From an uncultured Oscillospiraceae bacterium (lineage in GTDB: Bacteria; Bacillota; Clostridia; Oscillospirales; Acutalibacteraceae): DNA of 64,000 bases. Positions 33,118-42,706 of this stretch are shown here, one piece after another (the first letter of the stretch is position 1; each line of letters starts with the position of its first letter). The stretch spans positions 32,573 through 96,572 of the forward strand of contig CAJJNV010000003.1 of assembly GCA_905193225.1 (NCBI GenBank). Reading direction: 5' to 3'. The notes beneath the pieces are model-generated. The model did not search any database. It was not told where the DNA came from and saw nothing but the letters and a program-made list of their open reading frames with translations. The position numbers and the translations under genes were made by a program.

Positions 33118-35808
33118 TTATTTTCCGAGATAAAGGGTTACGATCTTCTTTTTGCCAACCTTAAAGGTGTTGGTGTTGAAAGCAATAAACTCGCGGGGAA
33201 TCTCGGTCATATCGGTCATAAAGATCTTTCCGTCAAACTTGACGACAGCCTCGGTCTCCTTCTCTGACAGGTTGACAAAACGTACAACCAGACCGCTTCC
33301 GTCCTCGCTGCGCTTAAAGGCGGTCACCTGGATTCCGTCGCCCTCCACCTGAACGGCGGGAACATTGGAAGGAATGGCAGCCTTGGGATAAGCATCGGGC
33401 AGGTAGAAGAACTCGTGCAGCTCACTGTCCTGAACGCAGGGACGGCCGCCCTCGAATTTTCTGGTGTCGCAGGAGGTGTGGCAAACGCTTACGGGAGCGC
33501 GGAAACGCTGTACAAGCTGGGGAATCTTAGCCGAGAAAATATCTCCCTCAAAGGGGCAAAGGGCCATTTCGCCCTCGATAAGACGGATGCACTGGTTGCC
33601 GGGCACTCTCCAGGTCTCGGTCACACTCTCGGAAATGAGACCGGTGGCGCGGAGAATGGAGAAGGCAAGCTTGCTCTTTTCCATATGCTCATATTCGTGA
33701 GCTCCGTTGGTAAACACCGCAAAGCCCTTGCCGTTTTCGTCAATGCTTGCGAAGGAGGTGTTGGGCAGCACCTTGCTGTATGTTTCGATGTAATGGGCTT
33801 CCTCGCCGTGGGTAACTACATCGTAGGGAATGTCTGCGGTGGAAACATCGTTCCTTGCGTCGGTGGAAACGATAACTCTTGTGCGGTGGCTCTTGGACTT
33901 GTTGTCGATGGCATATTTCACGCCGACGAATTTCTCATCCTTGCGGAGAATGATCTCAAGGCTTGCTTTGGAAACAAGCTTTTCGTCGGTGCGTTTTTCT
34001 GCCTTCTTGTCGTAATCGGCGGGCAGAAGCAGGTCGTAGCTGACCTTAATGCGGCTGACATACTCGTTTTTCTCAAGAACCTCGACCGATGTTGCCATTC
34101 CGTCGGACAAAATGGGGTTGTCGTTCTTTCCGCTGACGAAAACATAGGACTCGCCTGCGTCGGCAACATCCTCAAATTTAAGAACATCGTCGATAACGCG
34201 GCCGCTTGCCTTTTCGGTAAGGGTGATCCTGCCCTTTTCGTCAACGGCAACCCTGAAGTACTCGTTTTCGATCTCGGGGCAGTCGCAGCACTTTGCGGGA
34301 GTGATCTCCACATCTCCGTCGATCTTTTTTACAAGGAAGCTCTTGAAGGAGAAGGGAGTGATCTTGCCGGTCTTCATATAAATGTCGTACTTGGTGACAT
34401 CTATGGTTCCTGGAAGGTTGATGGGGCTGAAAACATCGATATGATCGTCGTATTTTCTTGTGGCGATAAAGTCGATCTTATTACCCTGCTCGTCAAATAT
34501 TTCGAAGTTGTTGACCTCGTCGCCGCGGATAAAGGTAAGCTCGGCATAGGTCGTTCCGTCGAAATCCGAAGAAAGGGTGTTAGCAACGGTAATAACGTAA
34601 TCGTCGAGAGATGCTTCTCTGAGCACCTTGCTGTGGTTTGCGGCGGCGATCATTCCGCGGCGGAGAAGGTCGTTGCCGTATTCGAAAATTTCCGAATAAC
34701 GGTTTTCCATATGGTAATGGACCTCGTCGCGGCTGCATCCGCAGCTGGAATCGTGAGGATGATTGCGGAGCAGATTCTTCCAGGTGTATATCAGGCGGTC
34801 ATAGGGATAGAATCCTTCCATACCGTCCTTTTCAAGCATTGTGTAAAGAGGCTCGAGCACATTTTCGAGCAGGGTCTGAGCCTTGACGTTGGCTACCTTG
34901 AGATAATGGCGGGAGGAGAAGGTTCCCTTGAGGATTTCCCAGTCGTGGCCGCTTCTGAGCTCGTTTTCGTGTACGGGCAGCTTGATGTCGTTTTCCTTAA
35001 CGAACTTATCGACCGCCTTAACATAATCGTCCATATTGTACTGCATAATGGCTTCGTCCTCGGGCAGCTTTTTCTGGACCTCGTGAAGAATGGGGAGCAG
35101 ATCGGCCTGAGGCTCGAGGTGGTCAACGCCGTTCATGAGCAGAAGATAGGGGGTAAAGGTAAACTCGTTGTCGAAGCAGGCAGCAATGCTTTCAACATAT
35201 TTATAGGCCTTGTCGATGTCGGCAGAAAAACGCTGGGCATTGTTGTACCAGTGGCGCAGATGTATGGCAAGAGCCTCGGTTCCGTCGGCGCCCTTCCAGA
35301 TAAACTCGGTGGGAGAGGGTTTGCGCTGCACCTTGCCCTCGGCGTCGCGGTAATACTCGCTGAATCCTCTTCCGAAAATGAAATTGTGGATTCCGAAATT
35401 ATCTAGAATCTGGGGAAGCTGAGAAATGTTGCCGAACTGGTCGGGCGCATAACCGATTCCGCCGCTTGCACCAAACTCGGTGGTCAGCTTTTTACCTTCG
35501 ATAAGGTTTCTGACGGTCGACTCGCCGCTGGTGAGATAAAAGTCATTCTGGAGATACCAGGGTCCGACAATTATACGGCGGTTTTTGATGTGCTGCATAA
35601 GGACGGCCTTTTTCTCGGGACGGACGGCCAGATAATCCTCAAGCACAACGGTCTGTGCGTCCATATGGAATACATAATCGGGATTTTTTTCGAGAATGAT
35701 GAGCAGTCTGTCGAACAGGTCGGTCAGACGGTTGCGGAAAAGCTCAAGAGGCTGATACCATTCTCTGTCCCAATGGGTGTGTGAAATAACACAAAAAACT
35801 TTTTTCAT
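33118..35808 (-). CDS. Glycoside hydrolase family 38 alpha-mannosidase
   Basis: 896 residues, no signal peptide. HTHWDREW at residues 10-17 and GYAPDQFGNISQLPQ, with D123 at the nucleophile and zinc position, plus HPHDSSCGCSRDEVH, give a complete GH38 site; a central three-helix region and a long beta-sandwich C terminus follow. It should remove alpha-mannose from oligosaccharides or glycerate-type conjugates in the cytoplasm. The ATG at 35808 has AAGGAG upstream. The promoter at 35863 shares TTGAYTTTAACAC with that of the other GH38 gene, hinting at common control. It heads the operon with GH92. Confidence 0.95.
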   Translation of the reverse strand: MKKVFCVISHTHWDREWYQPLELFRNRLTDLFDRLLIILEKNPDYVFHMDAQTVVLEDYLAVRPEKKAVLMQHIKNRRIIVGPWYLQNDFYLTSGESTVRNLIEGKKLTTEFGASGGIGYAPDQFGNISQLPQILDNFGIHNFIFGRGFSEYYRDAEGKVQRKPSPTEFIWKGADGTEALAIHLRHWYNNAQRFSADIDKAYKYVESIAACFDNEFTFTPYLLLMNGVDHLEPQADLLPILHEVQKKLPEDEAIMQYNMDDYVKAVDKFVKENDIKLPVHENELRSGHDWEILKGTFSSRHYLKVANVKAQTLLENVLEPLYTMLEKDGMEGFYPYDRLIYTWKNLLRNHPHDSSCGCSRDEVHYHMENRYSEIFEYGNDLLRRGMIAAANHSKVLREASLDDYVITVANTLSSDFDGTTYAELTFIRGDEVNNFEIFDEQGNKIDFIATRKYDDHIDVFSPINLPGTIDVTKYDIYMKTGKITPFSFKSFLVKKIDGDVEITPAKCCDCPEIENEYFRVAVDEKGRITLTEKASGRVIDDVLKFEDVADAGESYVFVSGKNDNPILSDGMATSVEVLEKNEYVSRIKVSYDLLLPADYDKKAEKRTDEKLVSKASLEIILRKDEKFVGVKYAIDNKSKSHRTRVIVSTDARNDVSTADIPYDVVTHGEEAHYIETYSKVLPNTSFASIDENGKGFAVFTNGAHEYEHMEKSKLAFSILRATGLISESVTETWRVPGNQCIRLIEGEMALCPFEGDIFSAKIPQLVQRFRAPVSVCHTSCDTRKFEGGRPCVQDSELHEFFYLPDAYPKAAIPSNVPAVQVEGDGIQVTAFKRSEDGSGLVVRFVNLSEKETEAVVKFDGKIFMTDMTEIPREFIAFNTNTFKVGKKKIVTLYLGK

Positions 35809-35862
35809 TAAAAAACAACTCCTTACGGAAAACTGTACAATTAAGAGGCATTCCCTCTCGTG

Positions 35863-35891
35863 ATAGTACCATATTAAGGTGTTAAAGTCAA
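35863..35891 (-). promoter_or_regulatory. Promoter of the GH38-GH92 operon
   Basis: TTGACT (35891-35886), 17-base spacer, TACTAT (35868-35863) on the minus strand. The spacer begins TTAACACC, as in the other GH38 promoter. The divergent comF promoter lies 37 bases away. Confidence 0.7.
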
Positions 35892-35927
35892 TAAAAAACC
35901 TTGTTTTTGACTTGTTTTTTTGCTTTC

Positions 35928-35956
35928 TTTACACGGCGGAAAAAATATGATAGAAT
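35928..35956 (+). promoter_or_regulatory. Promoter of comF, placed for a leaderless message
   Basis: TTTACA (35928-35933), 17-base spacer, TAGAAT (35951-35956). A start near 35963 would coincide with the ATG. An alternative, TTGACT / TACACG at 35907-35935, would leave a short leader but no clear ribosome site either. Confidence 0.55.
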
Positions 35957-35962
35957 GTATTT

Positions 35963-37087
35963 ATGAAAATCAAAGAATTTATTTTAAAAGTTTTCTTTCC
36001 GCCCCGCTGTGTGGGGTGTAATACAGTGACCGAAAACGGCGCCGACCTTTGCGAGAATTGCCGTGAGCTTCTTTGCGAAACGGCAATAGATCAGCAAAAC
36101 GCCTGCCGTCTTTGCGGTCTGCCCAAAAAGCTTTGCACCTGCAAAAAACACACAAGGGAATTTGACGCCATCGTTTCGCCCTTTATATATGACGGAATTA
36201 TCAGAAACGCCGTAAAAGAACTGAAAATTCACGCCAACAGCCAACCGGTGGATTTTTTCGCCCGTCATATTGCAAGCGCGGTTATAAAGGCGGGCTTTGA
36301 AAACATCGACGCCGTCACCGCCGTTCCCACCACCAAAAAGGAATTTAAATCCCGCGGATACAGTCCCGCAAAGCTCATCGCCGTCTCGGTAGCCGAAAAG
36401 CTCGGGATTCCCTTTGACGGCAGCCTTATACGAAAGGTTTATGAGACCCGCCCGCAAAAAGAACTGCCGAAATTTATGAGGCGAGGCAACATCTTCGGCG
36501 TTTTTGAAGCCGACAAAGAAACGGCCGAAAACAAGATAATACTTATAATTGATGATGTTACCACCACCGGCAGCACCCTTAATGAATGTGCCAAAATGCT
36601 GAACTTTGCCGGTGCATTCAAGGTTTATTGCGCCGTTGCCGCCAAAACCGTTTTAAAGCCCAAAGAGCAGGATAAAAAGCAAGCGGAAAAGAAACAAAAA
36701 GCCAACCGCCGCAAGGATGCAGATTCAAAAACAGACATTGAAAAATCCGATCAAAACAGCAAGCAGTCGGAACAATATGATGACGGCAGTTTGGAGAATG
36801 TCCAAAGTGATGAATACGACGAGCACGGCAAGCATGACGATTATGATGATTATGACGATCTTGAGGATTATGAATACAGTCCCGAGGAGCTTGAATACAT
36901 AAAGCAGCAATCGAATCTCGACCGTGTGGACATCGAAAGCATTGCCGATAATGTGCAAAATGAGTATGATAACACTGAGAGCGTTCCAAACGGATTTGAA
37001 GATACCGAAGGCGACGGTCGGCGCGGCTTTGAAGCAATTCTTAACAGCGATGAAGCCTTAACAATAACGTCAAAGGAAAAACGTTAA
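35963..37087 (+). CDS. comF: ComF-family phosphoribosyltransferase-like protein with an acidic C-terminal tail
   Basis: 374 residues, where ComF proteins usually have 200-240. The N-terminal zinc finger (CVGC, CENC, then CRLCGLPKKLCTC) and the phosphoribosyltransferase loop LIIDDVTTTGST (near residue 195) with FKSRGYSPAKLIA are complete. ComF acts with the DNA-uptake machinery in natural transformation. From about residue 235 a tail of 140 residues is added: first basic (KKQAEKKQKANRRK), then very acidic and Tyr/Asp-rich with a DDYDDYDDLED run. The tail has no domain I know and looks disordered. No ribosome site precedes the ATG. Confidence 0.85.
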   Translation: MKIKEFILKVFFPPRCVGCNTVTENGADLCENCRELLCETAIDQQNACRLCGLPKKLCTCKKHTREFDAIVSPFIYDGIIRNAVKELKIHANSQPVDFFARHIASAVIKAGFENIDAVTAVPTTKKEFKSRGYSPAKLIAVSVAEKLGIPFDGSLIRKVYETRPQKELPKFMRRGNIFGVFEADKETAENKIILIIDDVTTTGSTLNECAKMLNFAGAFKVYCAVAAKTVLKPKEQDKKQAEKKQKANRRKDADSKTDIEKSDQNSKQSEQYDDGSLENVQSDEYDEHGKHDDYDDYDDLEDYEYSPEELEYIKQQSNLDRVDIESIADNVQNEYDNTESVPNGFEDTEGDGRRGFEAILNSDEALTITSKEKR

Positions 37088-37123
37088 AATTAAAGTGATT
37101 CAGGAAAAACAAATGGGAAAGGG

Positions 37124-39151
37124 ATGAACAAATTGTCCGAAATACTTGCCCCTGCGGGCGGAAAAGAACAGCTTATTGCCGCCGTGCGCTCGGGAGCCGA
37201 CGCGGTATATTTCGGCGCAAAGAGCTTTAACGCCAGAAGAAACGCGCAGAATTTCGATTCCCTTTCCGACACCGTGCGATACTGCCACGAGCGGGGCGTC
37301 GCCGCCCACATAACGGTAAACACACTTTTTTGCGACGACGAAAGGGAAGAACTTATCGCCCTTGCGAAGGAAATCGCAAAAGCGGGAGCCGACGCCGTTA
37401 TCGTTCAGGATCTCGGTGCGGCAAAAATTTTTAAGCAGTGCGTTCCGGGTCTCCCCCTTCACGCCTCCACCCAGATTGCAGTGCACGACATCAACGGCGT
37501 AAAGCAGCTTGAGCAGATGGGTTTTTCAAGGGTGGTTCTCTCCAGAGAACTGTCCATTAAAGAAATTGAGTATATTGCAAAAAGCACCTCTCTTGAGGTG
37601 GAGGTGTTTATACACGGCGCTCTTTGTATGTCGGTATCGGGCTGCTGCTATCTTTCGTCCATGCTCGGCGGAAGAAGCGGAAACCGCGGCCTTTGCGCCC
37701 AGCCCTGTCGTCTCGATTTTAAATCGGGGGATCGGCATTTTGCCCTGTCCCTTAAAGATATGTGCCACATAGAGCACATCAAAGGGCTGGAACAGGCAGG
37801 TGTACGCTCCTTTAAAATAGAAGGACGAATGAAGCGGCCGGAATATGCGGCGGCGGCGGTAAACGCCTGCATTGCCGCAAGAAACGGTCAAAAGCCCGAT
37901 TTAGAAACCCTCAGAAAGGTTTTTTCCCGCAGCGGATTTACAGAAGGATATCTGTTAGGGAAAAGAGATCTTGATATGTTCGGCTACCGCACAAAAGACG
38001 ATGTGGTTTCGGCCGACAGCGTTTTTTCAAAACTCAGTACCCTTTATAAAAACGAGTACAAACGTATTCCCCTTTGTGCAAAGCTTTTTGCCAAAGAAAA
38101 CGAGCCTTGCTCCCTTATTGTCACTTCCGACAAGGGTACGGTGACGGTTTCGGGGGACGTTCCGCAAAAGGCGGTCAACCGACCGCTAAGCCTTGAAACG
38201 GCGCAAAAACAGATCTCAAAAACCGGCGGAACCCCGTTTTTTATAAAAGATTTTTCCCTTTGCGCCGATGATGACATCATGCTTTCTCTTCCCTCTTTAA
38301 ACGCACTGAGAAGAGAGGCTCTCGAAAAACAAACCGAGCTTTACGGCGCACCCGCTTCCCTTGATTTCATCGAGCATTCTACCCATTACCCTACCCACAA
38401 ATGCGGCGATTTAAAGTACATCGTCCGAGCCGAAAGCTTTGATCAGATAAGCGGTATTAAAACCGCCGAGAATTACATTCTGCCCATAGATGAAATCCTC
38501 AAAAATTCCGAAAAAGCCGAAGATTTCGGAGAGTTCCTTTTTTGCGAACTTCCCGCCCTTATGTTTGATTATAAGGATATAGATACAAAGCTTGAAGACA
38601 TTAAAAACCTCGGCATAACCACCCTTTCGGTCGAAAACATCGGTGGGATACATCTTGCAAAAAAGCACGGTTTTGAGATACACTGCGGTCACGGGCTTAA
38701 TGTGCTCAATTCCGATTCTCTCGCCGCACTTGATGACTTGGGCGTGCAGTCGGCCACCCTTTCATTTGAGCTTTCGGCCAAAAAAATTTCCGGCCTTTCG
38801 GGCGAGCTTAAAAGGGGTATAATCGGATACGGATATCTTCCCCTTATGCGGTTTCGCAATTGCCCCGCAAAGGGGCAAAATGGGTGCCTTAGCTGCACCG
38901 GGCAAAAAAGTCTCACCGATCGCAGGGGCATAGATTTTCCGCTGCTTTGCTCAGGCAGGCGATATTCCACGCTGCTCAATTCCCGTCCCCTCGTTCTCTC
39001 GGACAAAAGCATTTCGGGAATAGATTTTATGACCCTTTACTTTACTGCCGAATCGGCCGAAAAATGCAAACAAATTTTTGACGCATATAAAAAATCTTCC
39101 GTTCTTCCCGGTGAAAAGACCGGCGGACTTTATTTCAGGGAGCTGTTATGA
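37124..39151 (+). CDS. U32 family peptidase / rRNA-hydroxylase-type protein, long form
   Basis: 675 residues. The N-terminal TIM-barrel begins LAPAGGKEQLIAAVRSGADA and contains RSGNRGLCAQPCR with its Cys cluster and SFKIEGRMKRPEY, the signature of U32 proteins. A C-terminal part of about 300 residues adds another domain (DUF3656-like, with CPAKGQNGCLSCTGQ). U32 members include RlhA, which hydroxylates 23S rRNA, and collagenase-like peptidases; the actual role of this one is not settled. The next gene, a shorter paralogue, overlaps by 4 bases. The ribosome site is weak (AAAGGGATG). Confidence 0.9.
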   Translation: MNKLSEILAPAGGKEQLIAAVRSGADAVYFGAKSFNARRNAQNFDSLSDTVRYCHERGVAAHITVNTLFCDDEREELIALAKEIAKAGADAVIVQDLGAAKIFKQCVPGLPLHASTQIAVHDINGVKQLEQMGFSRVVLSRELSIKEIEYIAKSTSLEVEVFIHGALCMSVSGCCYLSSMLGGRSGNRGLCAQPCRLDFKSGDRHFALSLKDMCHIEHIKGLEQAGVRSFKIEGRMKRPEYAAAAVNACIAARNGQKPDLETLRKVFSRSGFTEGYLLGKRDLDMFGYRTKDDVVSADSVFSKLSTLYKNEYKRIPLCAKLFAKENEPCSLIVTSDKGTVTVSGDVPQKAVNRPLSLETAQKQISKTGGTPFFIKDFSLCADDDIMLSLPSLNALRREALEKQTELYGAPASLDFIEHSTHYPTHKCGDLKYIVRAESFDQISGIKTAENYILPIDEILKNSEKAEDFGEFLFCELPALMFDYKDIDTKLEDIKNLGITTLSVENIGGIHLAKKHGFEIHCGHGLNVLNSDSLAALDDLGVQSATLSFELSAKKISGLSGELKRGIIGYGYLPLMRFRNCPAKGQNGCLSCTGQKSLTDRRGIDFPLLCSGRRYSTLLNSRPLVLSDKSISGIDFMTLYFTAESAEKCKQIFDAYKKSSVLPGEKTGGLYFRELL

Positions 39152-40347
39152 TGAAAAAAACCGAGCTTCTGGCTCCGGCCGGAGATATGGAAACACTTAA
39201 AACCGCCCTGCGTTTCGGCGCCGACGCGGTATATATCGGCGGGCCGTTTATGCAGCTGCGGGCCGAGGTTTCCGGCTTTTCCGAGGATGAAATAAAAGAG
39301 GCTGTTAAGTATACCCACTCTTTTGGTAAAAAGCTTTATGTAACGGTCAATTCCTTTGCCAAAAACGAAGAAATTGAGCCTTTGGGCAGATACGCCAAAC
39401 GGCTTTATGAGGCAGGGGTCGATGCAGTCATCGTTTCCGACATCGGTGCCCTTTGCGCCATAAGAAACGCCGCCGAAAATCTTGAAATACACATAAGCAC
39501 CCAGGCCAACTGCCAAAACTACGCCTCGGCCCTTGCCTATTACAAAATTGGAGCAAAGCGCGTGGTAACGGCAAGAGAAATGACCCTTTCGGAAATTGCC
39601 GAAATGAGAAAAAAGCTGCCCGACGATATGGAAATCGAGGCCTTTGCGCACGGGGCAATGTGTATGTCCTATTCCGGCCGATGCTTTTTAAGTCCATACC
39701 TTTCGGGACGAAGCGGCAACAGGGGTGAATGCACTCAGCCCTGCCGCTGGAGCTACCACATAACCGAAATGAAACGGCCGGGAGAATTTTTTCAGATTGA
39801 GGAAACAGAGGGCGGCACAAACATTTTAAGCTCCAGAGATATGAACTGTATGGACATAATTGACGATATGATAGCGGCTGGAATTACCTCCTTCAAAATT
39901 GAGGGAAGAATGAAAACCCCCTATTATGTGGCGACGGTGGTCTCGGCATATCGCAAAAGACTGGACGGCTGCACCGATCTTACAGTCCTTAATCACGAGC
40001 TTGACTGCATAAGCCACCGCCCCTACTGCACGGGATTTTATCTCGGACAGCTGAAAAAATACCGTCCCGATGAACAGGTACCGTATATAAGCGAATGCAC
40101 CTTTGCCGGAACGGTCAAGGCCTGTGAAAACGGCATTCTGACGGTGGAGCAGCGAGGAAAATTCTCGGTTGGCGACACTTTGGAGATAGTCTCTCCCGAT
40201 GTTTTCGGCAAAAGCTTTAAGGTAGAGGAAATTATAAATTCCGAAGGAAAATCGGTTCAAAGCGCACCCCACGCCCAGGAAACGGTCAAAATTCCCTGTC
40301 CCTTTAAGTTGTCTCAGGGCGATATTCTAAGGGTTCCCAAAAAATGA
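39148..40347 (+). CDS. U32 family peptidase / rRNA-hydroxylase-type protein, short form
   Basis: 399 residues, the common single-domain length. LLAPAGDMETLKTALRFGADAV at the start, SGRSGNRGECTQPCRW in the middle and SFKIEGRMKTPYYV carry the U32 signature; the last 80 residues form a beta-barrel-like extension (GTVKACENGILTVEQ). The start overlaps the stop of the long form (ATGATGA), with a good GGGAG before it, so the pair is coupled. A bidirectional terminator follows at 40352. Confidence 0.9.
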   Translation: MMKKTELLAPAGDMETLKTALRFGADAVYIGGPFMQLRAEVSGFSEDEIKEAVKYTHSFGKKLYVTVNSFAKNEEIEPLGRYAKRLYEAGVDAVIVSDIGALCAIRNAAENLEIHISTQANCQNYASALAYYKIGAKRVVTAREMTLSEIAEMRKKLPDDMEIEAFAHGAMCMSYSGRCFLSPYLSGRSGNRGECTQPCRWSYHITEMKRPGEFFQIEETEGGTNILSSRDMNCMDIIDDMIAAGITSFKIEGRMKTPYYVATVVSAYRKRLDGCTDLTVLNHELDCISHRPYCTGFYLGQLKKYRPDEQVPYISECTFAGTVKACENGILTVEQRGKFSVGDTLEIVSPDVFGKSFKVEEIINSEGKSVQSAPHAQETVKIPCPFKLSQGDILRVPKK

Positions 40348-40351
40348 TTTT

Positions 40352-40388
40352 AAAAAGCCGATTCGGAAGATTTCCAAATCGGCTTTAA
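40352..40388. terminator. Bidirectional terminator
   Basis: AAAAAGCCGATT / AATCGGCTTTAA with T-runs on both sides. It ends both the U32 pair and the long minus-strand series whose last gene stops at 40391. Confidence 0.75.
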
Positions 40389-40390
40389 CT

Positions 40391-42706
40391 TTATTTTACG
40401 ACCTTTATTCCGTCGGTATCAAGCTTGAATCCTGAAATTTTCTCGTCGCAATTGTCAATTATGGCAGAGGCTATCTTGTCCTCCACCTTTCTTCTTACGG
40501 CGTTTCTCAGGTCTCTCGCCCCTCTCGTTCCGCCAAAAGCCTCCTTTGCAAGAGACTTTTGCACCTCATCGTCCCATTCAAAGGAATATCCTTTTTCGGC
40601 AAGAGGCTCTTTAAGTTCTGAAAGCATCAGCCCGGCGATTTTTTCAAAATCCTCAAGTGCAAGGGGATTAAAGCAGACCACCTCGTCCACCCTTCCGATG
40701 AACTCGGGGCGAAGGAAACTTTTAAGCGCCTTCATGGTCTTGTCTGCCGACATCTGGCTGACGCTTTGGCCGAATCCCAGACTCGATCCTCCGGTCTGAC
40801 TGCCGGCGTTGGTGGTCATTATAATGACGGTGTTTTCAAAGCTGACATTACGTCCGTGGGCGTCGGTTATGTGACCGTCGTCGAGAATTTGCAAGAGAAT
40901 GTTCATAACGTCGGGATGGGCCTTTTCGATCTCGTCAAAAAGAATTACCGAATAAGGCTTTCTTCTGACCTTTTCGGTCAACTGCCCCGCCTCGTCATAT
41001 CCCACATATCCGGGAGGCGATCCGATTATTCTCGACACCGAATGTTTTTCCATAAACTCAGACATATCGAGGCGTATGAGGGTCTCGGGGGTGTCGAAAA
41101 GCTCCTTTGAAAGCACCTTAACAAGCTCGGTCTTTCCCACTCCGGTGGGACCTGCGAAAATGAAGGAGGCCGGGCGCCTTCTTGTGCTTATCTGAACCCT
41201 TGAGCGGCGGACCGCTCTCGCCACCAGCTCCACCGCCTCGTCCTGGCCGATGATCTTTTCTTTAAGCCTCTGTTCAAGGCCTTTAAGCCGCTTTATGTCG
41301 CTTTGCTTTATCTTTGCGGCGGGAATTCCGGTCCAAAGCTCGATGACCTTTGCAAGATCGTCCTCGGTAACTCTGCTTTGCTTTACCTTTTCTTTCAACT
41401 CGTCCGATTCCTTTTGCCTTGCGGCAAGCTCGGTCTTAACCGTCGCAATGCGCTCAAAATCGGGGTTTTCGGTCTCGCTTTCAAGCTCCTCAAGTTCTTC
41501 ACCGAGGGTATCCATATCCTTTTTAACAATCAAAAAGCGGTCGGCCGCCTTATTTCGAAGAGCGGCACAGGCGCAGGATTCATCCAAAAGGTCGATGGCC
41601 TTATCGGGCAAAAAGCGGTCGTTTATATAACGTTCGGAAAGGGTGACGGCCTGACGGATTATACCTTCCGAGAGGGTCACGCCGTGGTATTTTTCATAAT
41701 ATTCTTTAATTCCGGTCAGTACGGCCACGGTATCCTCAACCGAGGGCTCCTCGATCTTGACCGGCTGAAAACGGCGCTCGAGGGCGCTGTCCTTTTCAAT
41801 GTGCTTGCGGTATTCATTGAAGGTTGTGGCGCCGATGACCTGCACCTCGCCTCTCGAAAGGGCGGGCTTTAAGATGTTGGCGGCGTTCATGGAGCCTTCG
41901 CTGTCTCCCGTTCCCACAAGGGAATGCACCTCGTCGATAAACAGTATGATGTTGCCTTCCCGCTTGACCTCATCAATAAGTCCCTTAATGCGGCTTTCAA
42001 ACTGGCCTCTGAACTGTGTTCCGGCCACAAGGGCAGTCATATCAAGCAGGAATATCTCCTTGTCCATCAGCTTTGCAGGCACCTCTCCCGCGGCAATTTT
42101 CAGGGCAAGTCCCTCGGCAATGGCGGTTTTACCGACACCCGGCTCGCCGATAAGGCAGGGGTTGTTTTTTGTGCGGCGGCATAGTATCTGTATAACACGG
42201 TAAAGCTCTCTGTCGCGGCCTATAATGCGGTCGAGGCCGCCGTCTCTTGCCTTGCCGGTAAGGTCGGTGCAGTAAAGTCCCAGGTATTTGCGCTTTTTGG
42301 AGGGCTTTTTGTCCTTACCCTTTTTGCCCTTCTGATTTTCGCTTTTCTCTTCGATGTCGGTTTCGGGATCAGCAATATCCTCGTCTTTGGAATTATTATT
42401 GCCGCCGAAAAACTGGTTTATCATATTCGGAAAAGTGGCGGCGCCTCCTGCCTCAAAGCCGTCCTCTTCGGCAGCGTCGGGATTGTCGGGATCCATTCCG
42501 AACATATTCATCATTTCCTCGGTCATTGAATCGAGATCCTCGTCGGAAATGTTCATTTTGTTAAGCATATCGGTCACAGGACCGATGTTAAGCTCCCTGG
42601 CGCATTTAAGACAAAGCCCCTCGGGAGTGGATTTATCGCCCTCCATTCGGGTTATAAAAACCACGGCGGGGCGTTTTTTACATCTTGAACAAAGTGTGGG
42701 TTTCAT
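40391..42706 (-). CDS. Clp ATPase (ClpC/ClpA type) with an N-terminal zinc finger
   Basis: 771 residues. In place of the usual Clp N-domain repeats there is a short zinc finger (Cys6, Cys9, Cys32, Cys35), then a 100-residue acidic, disordered-looking stretch. Two AAA+ modules follow: Walker A GEPGVGKTA with sensor parts, a coiled-coil middle domain (KKDMDTLGEELEELESE) and Walker A GPTGVGKTELVK. A likely ClpP-docking loop, SSLGFGQS, follows TTNAGS. This should unfold proteins for ClpP. The start overlaps the stop of pgsA (AAATGA). The McsA-like finger suggests an adaptor-free or metal-sensing way to choose substrates. Confidence 0.9.
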   Translation of the reverse strand: MKPTLCSRCKKRPAVVFITRMEGDKSTPEGLCLKCARELNIGPVTDMLNKMNISDEDLDSMTEEMMNMFGMDPDNPDAAEEDGFEAGGAATFPNMINQFFGGNNNSKDEDIADPETDIEEKSENQKGKKGKDKKPSKKRKYLGLYCTDLTGKARDGGLDRIIGRDRELYRVIQILCRRTKNNPCLIGEPGVGKTAIAEGLALKIAAGEVPAKLMDKEIFLLDMTALVAGTQFRGQFESRIKGLIDEVKREGNIILFIDEVHSLVGTGDSEGSMNAANILKPALSRGEVQVIGATTFNEYRKHIEKDSALERRFQPVKIEEPSVEDTVAVLTGIKEYYEKYHGVTLSEGIIRQAVTLSERYINDRFLPDKAIDLLDESCACAALRNKAADRFLIVKKDMDTLGEELEELESETENPDFERIATVKTELAARQKESDELKEKVKQSRVTEDDLAKVIELWTGIPAAKIKQSDIKRLKGLEQRLKEKIIGQDEAVELVARAVRRSRVQISTRRRPASFIFAGPTGVGKTELVKVLSKELFDTPETLIRLDMSEFMEKHSVSRIIGSPPGYVGYDEAGQLTEKVRRKPYSVILFDEIEKAHPDVMNILLQILDDGHITDAHGRNVSFENTVIIMTTNAGSQTGGSSLGFGQSVSQMSADKTMKALKSFLRPEFIGRVDEVVCFNPLALEDFEKIAGLMLSELKEPLAEKGYSFEWDDEVQKSLAKEAFGGTRGARDLRNAVRRKVEDKIASAIIDNCDEKISGFKLDTDGIKVVK

